DNA of 64,000 bases. It comes from JACVRW01 sp963733885. GTDB taxonomy: Bacteria > Actinomycetota > Thermoleophilia > Solirubrobacterales > Thermoleophilaceae. Where the stretch lies: positions 248,001-312,000 of the forward strand of contig CAVTES010000008.1 in NCBI GenBank assembly GCA_963733885.1, given 5' to 3'. Both the position numbers and the translations under genes were made by a program. The notes under the pieces were generated by a model, which saw only the letters and a list, made by a program, of their open reading frames with translations, did not search any database and was not told where the DNA came from. The first letter of the stretch is position 1, and every line of letters starts with the position of its first letter. Positions 38,328 to 46,343 of the stretch are shown piece by piece.

Positions 38328-41039
38328 TTAGTCGTTGCCCTTGATGTAGGAGAACCTCACCAGCTGCGCGTCGGCGTTGCTCTGGAAGAAGCCGTCACCG
38401 TACGTGAGCAGATAGAAGTTGCCGTCCGGCCCGAACTTCATGTCCATCGGGCTGTCGCAGTCGAACGGACGCTCGGGTGTCGGGACGGTCGGCGGCTGCG
38501 GCGGCACGCTCACGCTGCCGCAGTTCAGGACGTTGTTGATCTTGAACACGTCGTCCCTGGAGTCGAGCCGGATCTCCCTCAGGTAGTCGCGTGTGAACTC
38601 CCCGAAGATGAACGACCCGTCGTAGTACTCGGGGAACTTCCCGTCCGCGTTCGACTTGCGATCGAAGTCGTACGGCGATGCCCCGTGCGGACCGACGCCG
38701 CCGCCCGGTCCCAGCTCCGGGAAGAGCTGCGGGCACTGCGTGGTCCCCGACCCGTTGTAGTAGGCGAAGCAGGGCGTGCCGAGCGGGCCGGTCGGCGGGG
38801 AGTTGTTGTCGTTGAACGAGTACCAGACCTCCGGGTTCGTGATCGGCGGAGTCGTCGTGCGCCCGGTGTTCCACTTCGACGTGTTGTCCGGGCCGCGGCG
38901 CCGGTCGTCGCAGTCGAACGTCTGCGGCGGGCTGTCGAGCGGCCTCGAGGCGGCGAAGTCCCAGCGGTAGTACGGCAGGTCCGTGCGATAGCAGACCGGC
39001 CAGCCGTAGTTCGCCGGCTCGCGCACGATCTCGATCCGGCCGGTGCCCGCGGGCCCGCGGAAATCCTGCGGGATGCGCGAGTCCGGCGAGTAGTCGGTCA
39101 CGTACGCGACGTCGTCCTCGTCGAGGTCGATCCGGAACGGGTTGCGGAAGCCCATCGCGTAGATCTCGGGACGCGTGTCGTCCGAGCGGTCGTCGCGCTC
39201 GTCGAACAGGTTGCCCCTCGGGATCGAGTAGCTGCCGTCGGACTGCACCCTGATCCGCAGCACCTTGCCGCGGAGGTCGTTGGTGTTGAGCGCCGAGCGC
39301 CGGGCGTCGACGAACGGCGCCCACAAGAGCCCGCCGGGCTGCGTGGTGTTGGGGGTGATCGTGGGCGCGGTTCCAGTGAGCCCGGACCCGTCGGCGATCA
39401 GCTGCGGTAGGTCGGTCGCCGTCCGGAAGTCGACCGTGCGGTTGTTCGCGTTGTTGCCGCTGACCGTGACGTCGTCGACGTTGCTCAGCGCCTCGAGCGC
39501 CGCCTCGACCGCGGCGTTGTTGGCGGCGGCGTTGCCCGCCGTGAACGTGATCGGCGCGGTCGTCTGGCCGTCGAACGTGAGCGTGAACGTCCCGCCGGTC
39601 GCGTTCGCGATCGAGACCGTCTGGACCTCGTTGGTCAGCCCGTCGTTGAACGGCCCGAAGCCGCCCGAGTTGCCGCCGCCGGCCGGCGTGTCGTCGCCGG
39701 TCACCAGCCACAGGTTGTTGTCCGAGTCGAACGCGATGTCACCCGCGACGTGACAGCAGGCGCCGCGGTTCACGGGCACCTTGAGGATCTTCTGCTCCGA
39801 GGCGCGGTCGAGATGCGGGGTCGGCTCCTCGACCAGCTTGAAGCGGCTCAGCTGGAAGTAGCCGAGCCACGGATCCCACACGTCCGGGGTGGCGCCGAAG
39901 TTCGGCGCGCCGCCGGGCGGCGTCGAGACCGGGAACGGCGGGTCCATCACCGCCGGCGAGTAGTACAGGTACACCCACTTGTTTTCCTCGAAGTCGTTGT
40001 CGATCGCCGGGCCGTAGAGGCCGTCCTCGCTGTTGTTGTAGACGAGGAACTCGCTCAGGATCGTGTGCTGCGTGCCGTCCGCCGAGTGCAGCCACAACTG
40101 GGCGTTCTGAATGCTCTGCGGGGGCGTGGGCTGGCCAGGCAGCGTCCCGGTGTTGCGGGTGGTCTGGAGCACGCGGCCGTCCGGCAGCACGTCGAAGCCG
40201 ATCGGCTCGCCCACGTGGTTGGTGTCGAACGGGCCGTTGCGGATCTGGTTCTCCGCGATGAGCGTCTGCTGGAAGTTGGCGAGGACGGTCGCGCCGCAGT
40301 CGCCCTTCTCCTCGCCGGCGGCCCACTCGATGCCGCCGAGCAGGTGGCGCCGCATCGAGTCCGAGTCGAACGCGTCTGCGGTGCCGCCGCGGCCCGTGTA
40401 CCACACGCTGCCGCCGCGGAAGTCCTGGCACCAGGCGATCGGATGGTCGAAGCCCATCGTCCCGCCGCTGTAGGTGCCCTCGTCCACGGTCGCCAGCACG
40501 TGCTGGAAGCCGCGGACGTTCTTGTCGAAGCTGTACCACTGGTCGGTGCGCGTCCAGTACTCCGGCAGGTCCTCCGAGGACGGGTGCACCCGGTCGGCGA
40601 CCTTGACCGTGGCCGACTGCAGGTCCGACAGCCCGGTCGAGCGAGCGCCGAAGGCGTCCGTCAGGAACTGCCAGGCCGCCTCGGTCTCGATTGCCGAGTG
40701 GAGGGCGACGAGTCCGCCGCCGGCCTCGACATAGCGCTCGAACGCCGCCTGCTGCGCGTCATCGAGCACGTCGCCCGACGTGTTCAGGAAGACGACGGCT
40801 TCGTAGCGCGCCAGGCTGGGGTCAGCGAAGTTCCCGGCGTCCGTGGTCGCGGTCACATCGAAGTCGTGACGCCGGCCGAGATCGCGGATGGCATCCACGC
40901 CGGCCGCGGTGGCGGGGTGCTGCGCGCCAGCCGTCTTGGTGAACACGAGCACGTCGTAGTCCGACGCCGACGCTGCCGCCGGCAGCGCCAATACGAGGGT
41001 GGCCGCTGCAAAGCACGCCAACCGGGTTCCCCACTTCAT
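38328..41039 (-). CDS. Exported ThuA-like domain fused to a PQQ-dependent sugar dehydrogenase domain
   Basis: Secreted protein of 903 residues. It has a signal peptide MKWGTRLACFAAATLVLALP and a ThuA-like domain (about 25-245) with VLVFTKTAGAQHPATAAGVD, VVFLNTSGDVL, GGGLVALHSAIETEAAWQF and FDHPIAWCQDFRGGSVWYTG. From about residue 260 a glucose/sorbosone-dehydrogenase propeller carries GFDVLPDGRVLQTTRNTGTL, GDIAFDSDNNLWLVTGDDTP, a Ca/PQQ-region RDDRSDDTRPEIYAMGFRNP and PMDMKFGPDGNFYLLTYG. An inserted Ig-like stretch (about 460-560) interrupts the propeller. ThuA proteins handle 3-keto-disaccharides and GSDH domains oxidise sugars with PQQ. GGAGG before the ATG lies in a hairpin. Confidence 0.9.
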   Translation of the reverse strand: MKWGTRLACFAAATLVLALPAAASASDYDVLVFTKTAGAQHPATAAGVDAIRDLGRRHDFDVTATTDAGNFADPSLARYEAVVFLNTSGDVLDDAQQAAFERYVEAGGGLVALHSAIETEAAWQFLTDAFGARSTGLSDLQSATVKVADRVHPSSEDLPEYWTRTDQWYSFDKNVRGFQHVLATVDEGTYSGGTMGFDHPIAWCQDFRGGSVWYTGRGGTADAFDSDSMRRHLLGGIEWAAGEEKGDCGATVLANFQQTLIAENQIRNGPFDTNHVGEPIGFDVLPDGRVLQTTRNTGTLPGQPTPPQSIQNAQLWLHSADGTQHTILSEFLVYNNSEDGLYGPAIDNDFEENKWVYLYYSPAVMDPPFPVSTPPGGAPNFGATPDVWDPWLGYFQLSRFKLVEEPTPHLDRASEQKILKVPVNRGACCHVAGDIAFDSDNNLWLVTGDDTPAGGGNSGGFGPFNDGLTNEVQTVSIANATGGTFTLTFDGQTTAPITFTAGNAAANNAAVEAALEALSNVDDVTVSGNNANNRTVDFRTATDLPQLIADGSGLTGTAPTITPNTTQPGGLLWAPFVDARRSALNTNDLRGKVLRIRVQSDGSYSIPRGNLFDERDDRSDDTRPEIYAMGFRNPFRIDLDEDDVAYVTDYSPDSRIPQDFRGPAGTGRIEIVREPANYGWPVCYRTDLPYYRWDFAASRPLDSPPQTFDCDDRRRGPDNTSKWNTGRTTTPPITNPEVWYSFNDNNSPPTGPLGTPCFAYYNGSGTTQCPQLFPELGPGGGVGPHGASPYDFDRKSNADGKFPEYYDGSFIFGEFTRDYLREIRLDSRDDVFKINNVLNCGSVSVPPQPPTVPTPERPFDCDSPMDMKFGPDGNFYLLTYGDGFFQSNADAQLVRFSYIKGND

Positions 41040-41070
41040 CGTGCCTCCTTCCCCTCCCTAGGGGGGCACG
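41040..41070 (-). promoter_or_regulatory. Hairpin enclosing the ribosome binding site of the ThuA-dehydrogenase gene
   Basis: On the transcript, CGTGCC at the upstream end pairs with GGCACG just before the ATG, enclosing CCCCCCTAGGGAGGGG and the GGAGG site. Pairing would hide the ribosome binding site and could limit translation. Confidence 0.35.
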
Positions 41071-41563
41071 GCCGCGTTCCACGACCGGGCCGGGTATCGA
41101 CCATCCGAAGGCCGCGGCAGCCGTGGTGCGGGCAGATAGCCGGAAGGACACTTGCCGTCCGGGCGACTCAGCCCCGACGATGCGGCCCCATGGTGCGCGG
41201 GCGACACCCTAGAGGATCTTTTGTCGCAATTCAAGGCGGAAGTCTGCCCAACGTCGACCTATCCTCCCGAGGTTCGCCCAGGTGTGGATCACGCTTCGGT
41301 GTTATGGGTGACGCGTCCGCCAGAAGTTCAACCCGCATCCGGCCACCACCACGAGCCGCGGCACCGAATTCGCGGGACTTTCCCCCGATCGCACCGGATT
41401 TGCCCCCGACATTGCCGCCGAACAGCGCTATCTACCTACGCGCAGGGAACAGTCGCGCTCGCCGCCGGCGCGCAGGAGCGCATTCGGGCGGACGCGCCAA
41501 CGTCCGAGCCGTGGCCGCGGTTTTGAGTGCGACGGCGTGCTTCTCAGGCGGAGCGGTGCCGGC
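41071..41563. other. Long intergenic region without a gene
   Basis: About 490 bases between the ThuA fusion start and the arginase-family remnant. Composition is patchier and less GC-rich in places (for example around 41215-41300). I see no open frame with a start signal or family pattern. It must hold the promoter of the sugar operon. Confidence 0.4.
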
Positions 41564-42469
41564 TCAGCGCGTCGCGAGGCTCTTCGCAACAGCCGCCGTG
41601 AACCGCTCGATTGAACCGGCCCCGCGCTCGGCGTGATCCGGGTTGAGTTCAGTGATCGTCAGTCCTGCCAACCGGGGTGAACACAGGAGCGCGGCGAGCG
41701 CACGCAGCGTGTGCTCGTAGGACAGTCCCTCGTTGCGTCCCCAGTTCTCGGACAGAGGCACGTCGGTGAAGTCGATGACGTCGACGTCGAAGTGCACGAG
41801 CATACGATCACAGCGACCTTCGATCGACCGTCGAGCCCTAGTCGCGGCGCCCTCGGGGTCGGCCGCGACTTCATCGACTGCCACTACTTCGATCGAGTGC
41901 CGCTCGATGGCGTCGCGCTCGACCTGCGTGGCCTGGTCGGGTCCCCATCCGAACAGGAGAACCTGCTCGGCCTCCAAGAGGGGCGTGCGCTCGCCCGCGC
42001 TCCTCAGCGCCGTCACCGCGCCGGGCTCGCCGAGCATGTGGGCGAGGCCCATCCAGTCGAGCGCGCCCTCATGCACGCTGCCGGGCACATTGAGATCAGC
42101 GTGGGAGTCGAAGTAGACGAGCCCGACGCGCTCCCCGGTCGCTACGTGGCCGGCGACAGTGCCGACACCCACCGAGCAGTCGCCGCCCACCACAAGCGTG
42201 AGCTCGTCCTGGGCGATCGCGTCGCGTACCGACGAGCGGTGTCCTGCAGGATCTCGACGACCTTGGCGGCGTTCTGCGCGCGGCGATTCGCACGATCCGG
42301 CCGCCACCGCCATATCTCCCCGTCGCCGTGGTCGTGGACATCGACGTCCGCAGCCGCAAGCCGATCGAGGAGACCGGCCTCGCGGCGCGCGGCGCCTGCT
42401 CCTGGCCCGGAGCGAACGCCCCCGCACTGGTCGGCACACGTCGATCACGCCCAGCCTCCTCGCTGCCAT
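41564..42469 (-). pseudogene. Arginase-family ureohydrolase with three frameshifts
   Basis: The C-terminal two thirds are open: LTLVVGGDCSVGVGTVAGH, GLVYFDSHADLN and LVHFDVDVIDFTDVPLSENW are the metal-binding motifs of arginase/agmatinase-type enzymes (cysteine in GGDC where many have GGDH). The N-terminal third is spread over three frames: ARRLGVIDV (42466-42440), then PTSAGAFAPGQEQAPRAAR, then AGLLDRLAAADVDVHDHGDG and EIWRWRPDRANRRAQNAAKV, before the frame returns at VRDAIAQDEL. Each piece matches the family in order, so the gene was whole and has been broken by three small indels between about 42240 and 42440. Confidence 0.8.
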
Positions 42470-42592
42470 CGACGCTAGCTCGTACCGCGACCGGCTCCGC
42501 GCTCGAGACATTCGAGCCAGGCGCGTAACGAGCAGTCGAGGATCTTCATCTCCGCCGAGTATCGCAATGCGCGAGAAGCGATCGTGCCGGTG

Positions 42593-42725
42593 CTACTCAC
42601 CGGGTGCGGGCGCGGCGGCCAGCGCGAACGGGCTGCCCTCGGAGTCCCGGCATACGGCCCATCGATCGCCGGGGTGGATGATCGAGCCGCCGAGCTCGCG
42701 GACGCTCTCGAACGCGAGCGGCGGC
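42593..42725 (-). pseudogene. VOC/glyoxalase-fold C-terminal fragment
   Basis: The last 40 or so codons before the stop at 42593-42595 read SVRELGGSIIHPGDRWAVCR then DSEGSPFALA, the standard last betaalphabeta unit of VOC-superfamily proteins. Nothing upstream continues it, so only the 3' end of the gene survives. Confidence 0.6.
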
Positions 42726-42739
42726 GCCTGATCGCGCTC

Positions 42740-42892
42740 TTGACACAGCCTGCCCGCCTTCGCCGCCTTCGCCGACGGCCTGCGGCTCTGGTGCGCCGAG
42801 CTACTCGCCTCTTCGACGGGCCCACCACCAACGGCTATGCCGAGGGCGTCATCAATAGGGTCGGGGCGGTCGCCGCAACGCCCCGCTCGTAG
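42740..42892 (+). pseudogene. ISL3-type transposase C-terminal fragment
   Basis: The plus strand ends with LFDGPTTNGYAEGVINRV, which is close to the conserved (T)TNG.AEGVIN(R/K)(V/I)K box of ISL3-family transposases, preceded in another frame by AFADGLRLWCAELLA. The expected KVIKRRAYG continuation is replaced by VGAVAATPRS and a stop. It is a short frameshifted relic between two other broken genes. Confidence 0.5.
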
Positions 42893-43032
42893 TCGCGATC
42901 GACTGAAGGCACAAGAGCACCGGCATGGCGAGAAAGGACGCCGTCGTGGCCGCCGTGCTGCATGCCCGTCTCCGGGTCGGGCTCTGACCGCTTGCGGGGC
43001 TTCGCCATCGCCCCTACGCTCGCTCGTGCGAG

Positions 43033-43917
43033 ATGCTCCCCCTCCTCCTACGGATCGCACTGGGTGGCGCCTTGGCCGGCGCCGCGCTCGCCAAACTCGC
43101 CGCTCCCGGGCACAGCCGCGACGCGCTCGCCACGTTCGGCCTCAGCCGGCCACGCACGCGCGTCGTAGCACTGGCCGCGATTGTGTGTCTTGAGCTGGGG
43201 CTGGCGGCGGGCGTGATCGCCGGCCTATCGCCCGCCATCTACGCCGCCGCGGCCCTCCAGCTCTGCTTCGCCGCGGCGCTCACATGGGCGCTTCGGCGCG
43301 GTCGGCACGGCGCCCCGTGCGGGTGCTTCGGCCCCCGCTCGCGCGTCCGGCCGGCGGCGGTCGTGCGCAACGTCGTACTCGCGGGCGGGTTCGCGGCGAT
43401 TCTGCTCGTGCCCACCGGACGGCCTGGGACGGAGGAGTGGCTCGCGGCCGGGCTGGGCGTTGCGCTCCTGGGGGTGGCCGGTCTGACAGTGGCCGTGCTG
43501 GCACTGGCGCGCGAGGTCGGCGAGCTTCGGTTGGCGCTCGGTCCGCAATCGGCGCTGGAGATAGCCGGCGAGGGTCCGGAACTCGGCGAGCGCAGCGCTC
43601 TTATCGAGCGCTTCGAGCTCGACGGCGGCTCGCTGGCGCTGGCCGTTTTCGTCTCGGATGGCTGCCCGATCTGCTCGTCACTGCGACCTACCGTCGAGCT
43701 CATCGCCCGCGACGCGCGCGTCGCGCTCACCGTGTTCGACGAGCACCGTGATGCCGAGGTCTGGCGGGCGCTCGCCATCCCCGGCTCACCTTATGCGGTC
43801 GCCTTCGGCCGCGACGGGACGGTGCTCGCCAAGGGGACGTTCAACACGCTGCCGCAGCTCGAGAGCGTGCTAGGCACGGCGGAGCGCCGGGCGGGCGGCG
43901 TGCCGGTGCATGTCTGA
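43033..43917 (+). CDS. MauE-like membrane domain fused to a thioredoxin-like domain
   Basis: Protein of 294 residues. The first about 150 residues are a MauE/DoxX-type four-helix membrane domain (RIALGGALAGAALAKLAAPG) with a CGCFGP motif at about 97-102. After another helix near 140-165 comes a thioredoxin-fold domain with the redox motif DGCPICSSLRP (CxxC, about 215) and a YAVAFGRDGTVLAKGTFNTL strand, as in MauD/TlpA. In methylamine-utilisation loci MauE and MauD are separate proteins needed to make disulphides in the light chain; here they are one polypeptide. The stop overlaps the next start by eight bases (ATGTCTGA), which implies translational coupling. Confidence 0.88.
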   Translation: MLPLLLRIALGGALAGAALAKLAAPGHSRDALATFGLSRPRTRVVALAAIVCLELGLAAGVIAGLSPAIYAAAALQLCFAAALTWALRRGRHGAPCGCFGPRSRVRPAAVVRNVVLAGGFAAILLVPTGRPGTEEWLAAGLGVALLGVAGLTVAVLALAREVGELRLALGPQSALEIAGEGPELGERSALIERFELDGGSLALAVFVSDGCPICSSLRPTVELIARDARVALTVFDEHRDAEVWRALAIPGSPYAVAFGRDGTVLAKGTFNTLPQLESVLGTAERRAGGVPVHV

Positions 43918-44482
43918 GCAGCGTGCGCTGAGCGATGCCGTCGCCGCGCGCGCGTCCCGGCGCGGGTTCCTCGCGCGCGTGTCGCGCCTGCTGATGGGCG
44001 CCGCCGGAGGATCGGTGCTGGCGACCGTGGCGGCGCCGGAAGAGGCGGACGCCTACCACTTCTGCGGCCACACCTACACGACGGGGTCGTGCCCGCACCC
44101 CACCGGCCTACCGCGAGTGGACATCCACGGCATGCCGATCCGCGCCCGCGACGGCAAACCGGTGGATGACCTGGGGCGCCGCATCAACCGCCATGGCCGT
44201 CCGGTGGATGCACACGGACGCGTGCTCCGCGACCCCGACGGTCGGGCGCTGCCGCCCGCGCCGCGCACGCCGGTCTGCCGGGCGGCCGGCAAGCGCTACG
44301 GCATCGCCACGCAGCGCGACGGGTCCTGGTACCGCTGTTGCGGCGGCACCGTGCGCCAGCTGCTCGACTGCTGCTCGTACTCGCCGCGCCGGATCAACGG
44401 CGACGCCGCGCTGACCGGCTACTGCTACGCGGGCCGCAAGGTCTTCTGCGTCCACTACTACCAGACGGGCGTGCCGTGCTGA
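43910..44482 (+). CDS. Tat-exported cysteine-rich protein, likely client of the MauE/CcdA-like system
   Basis: Protein of 190 residues with a twin-arginine signal (ASRRGFLARVSRLLMGAAGG, cleavage near ADA). The mature part opens YHFCGHTYTTGSCPHPTGLP, continues with Gly/Asp/Arg-rich repeats of the type (D/N)xHGxP(I/V)DxxGR, and ends with a cysteine-rich domain: DGSWYRCCGGTVRQLLDCCS, GYCYAGRKVFCVHYYQTGVP and a terminal Cys. Ten cysteines remain after export. The layout resembles a methylamine dehydrogenase light chain, but only one tryptophan is present, so a tryptophan tryptophylquinone cannot form. I read it as the folding substrate of the neighbouring redox proteins; its own activity is unknown. 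Confidence 0.85.
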   Translation: MSEQRALSDAVAARASRRGFLARVSRLLMGAAGGSVLATVAAPEEADAYHFCGHTYTTGSCPHPTGLPRVDIHGMPIRARDGKPVDDLGRRINRHGRPVDAHGRVLRDPDGRALPPAPRTPVCRAAGKRYGIATQRDGSWYRCCGGTVRQLLDCCSYSPRRINGDAALTGYCYAGRKVFCVHYYQTGVPC

Positions 44483-45969
44483 GCGACCTCCAGATCGCCC
44501 TCGGGGCGACCGCCGTGCTCGCCGGCGTGACCGGCGCGTGGTCGCCATGCGGCTTCTCGATGGTGGACACGCTCGCCGGCCCGGCGCGGGAGCGCGGCCG
44601 CCGCCTGCTCCTGCCTGCCTGTGCCGCGTTCACGCTCGGTGCGCTCGCCGGCGGCACCGCGCTGTTCGGAGGCCTGGCGCTATTGGGGGCGGGGCTCGGC
44701 TTCGGCGGCGAGACCTCGACGGGGGCGGCCGCGCTGGTCGCAGCCGCCGCGGCGCTCGCCGAGCTCGCCGGGGCGCGCATCCGGCCGCAGATCCGGCGTC
44801 AGGTGCCCGAGCCCTGGCGCCGACGGCTGCCGCTTCCGCTGGCATCCGGCCTGTACGGCGTGCTGCTCGGGCTCGGCTTCGCGACCTTCGTGCTGACGCT
44901 TGCGGTCGTCGCGCTCGCCGTCGCTTGTGTCGCCTCCGGCCACCCGGCGCTCGGAGCGGTAGTCGGACTCGGGTTCGGCCTCGGCAGGGCACTGCCAGTG
45001 GTGACGCTCGCGTCGATCACGGAGCGACCACTCGGGCTCTTCATGCTGCGCCTGATGGCTGAGCGCCCGGCGTCGCTGCGCCTGCTCCGCGCGCTTGACG
45101 GCGTCGCGCTCGTCGCCTGCGCGCTGCTGCTCGCTCCCGGCGTCGCCGGGGCGGCAGTGCGCCTGGTCCCCGCCGGCGCGGACCCGAGCGCGGCTTCCGG
45201 TGCGATTGCATGGCAGCCGCCGTCCGGCCCGGGGGTCCTGCGCCGCGCCGACGGCACCAGGGTCGCGCTGCCCGGCAACGACCCCGCGCTGGGCGACGGC
45301 TACGTCGCCTGGCACGTCGGCGACGAGGTGACCGTGGCGAAGCAGACGAGCCTCGCGCCGGTCCTGTCGCGTCACGTCGCGCGCGCCTCCAAGCTCGCCG
45401 TGTCGAGCCGTTGGCTCGTCTGGCGTCGGCGCCGGCCGTCCGGCGATGCGATCGGCGCGGTCAGGCTGGACGACCCGAGCTCCGTGCGCCGGGTGGCCGC
45501 GGCGCGCGCGCCCGCCGAGCTCGGCCGGCCCGACCTCGACGGCGACCGCCTGGTGTTCCATATATCCGGTCCCCACGGAAGCGCAATCCGCGAGGTGAAC
45601 CTGCGTACCGGCCGCCGACGCACGCGCGCCCGCGCCTACGGCGCGCAGCTGCTCGGTCCGTCACTGCTCGGGCGGGCGTTGCTCTACGTCCGGCTCGACC
45701 GCTGCGGCCAGCAGCTGCTCCTGCGCCGCCGCGGCCGGACACGCGTCATGATGCGCCGCGGGCCGCTCGCCGGCAGCGATATCGGCTTCGAGCCCGGCCA
45801 TACCTCGCAGGGCGGCATGCACCCCTGCCCGGCGTTGCACGGCTCGCGCCTGATGCTCTGGTCAACCGCGCTGTCGAGCCGCTTCGTGTACGTCACCGCG
45901 CTCGCGCCCGCGGCTGCCGGCGCGCGTGCGGCGATCCTTCGGACCCGCCGGCGGGCTGGCAGCCGCTGA
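44476..45969 (+). CDS. CcdA-like redox membrane domain with a C-terminal extracytoplasmic propeller-like domain
   Basis: GTG 44476 overlaps the stop of the previous gene by seven bases. The N-terminal about 230 residues form six or more helices with the cysteine motif GAWSPCGFSMVDTLAG near residue 20, comparable to the first SPC motif of CcdA/DsbD proteins, which pass electrons across the membrane. I see no second clear transmembrane Cys, which is unusual for CcdA. The remaining 260 residues are outside the membrane and show repeating strand patterns (GVLRRADGTRVALPGNDPAL, GYVAWHVGDEVTV, LDGDRLVFHISGPHGS) like a beta-propeller, with CGQQLLLRRRG and MHPCPALHG cysteines. It probably delivers or removes electrons for the exported protein. 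Confidence 0.8.
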   Translation: MLSDLQIALGATAVLAGVTGAWSPCGFSMVDTLAGPARERGRRLLLPACAAFTLGALAGGTALFGGLALLGAGLGFGGETSTGAAALVAAAAALAELAGARIRPQIRRQVPEPWRRRLPLPLASGLYGVLLGLGFATFVLTLAVVALAVACVASGHPALGAVVGLGFGLGRALPVVTLASITERPLGLFMLRLMAERPASLRLLRALDGVALVACALLLAPGVAGAAVRLVPAGADPSAASGAIAWQPPSGPGVLRRADGTRVALPGNDPALGDGYVAWHVGDEVTVAKQTSLAPVLSRHVARASKLAVSSRWLVWRRRRPSGDAIGAVRLDDPSSVRRVAAARAPAELGRPDLDGDRLVFHISGPHGSAIREVNLRTGRRRTRARAYGAQLLGPSLLGRALLYVRLDRCGQQLLLRRRGRTRVMMRRGPLAGSDIGFEPGHTSQGGMHPCPALHGSRLMLWSTALSSRFVYVTALAPAAAGARAAILRTRRRAGSR

Positions 45970-46343
45970 CCCGCGCCGACCGGCGCCCTGGCTCACACAC
46001 TGCAACCGGAGTGCCCCGGTCGCTACACCGCTGCCGCACGCGATCGACGGTTGTCGCCCATGCCCCGGATTCGCACAGCCCTATGCACCTGCGACGGCGG
46101 ACGGGTGACGCGGACGCTCGGGATCAACTCGCGGGAGCGCCTCCGACTGATTCTCCGACAGAACTACACGAGTGCGCGCGGTGTCGGTGCGTCCCGCCCC
46201 GAAGTCGATTGCCGACGTGAGGCGAGGCTCGGCCGCTGCCAGGCCGGGTCATTGCGAAGATGGGCCGACGGCAGACGCGAGCGCCGCTCGCCCGCCGGAG
46301 CTCCGCTCGCGTTCGTGCCTGCGCGCGCTGGCAGCCGCCCCGC
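45970..46343. other. Intergenic region
   Basis: Follows the redox operon. The only structured element I notice is GCGCCGACCGGCGC near 45973, too small to call a terminator. No gene is supported. Confidence 0.35.

Noticed and set aside
39750..41636. Long plus-strand frame opposite the ThuA fusion
   Set aside because: Shadow of the 903-residue gene and intergenic DNA; no start signal.
43910..44482. True methylamine dehydrogenase light chain
   Set aside because: Only one tryptophan is present, so the TTQ cofactor cannot form, and no heavy-chain gene is nearby.
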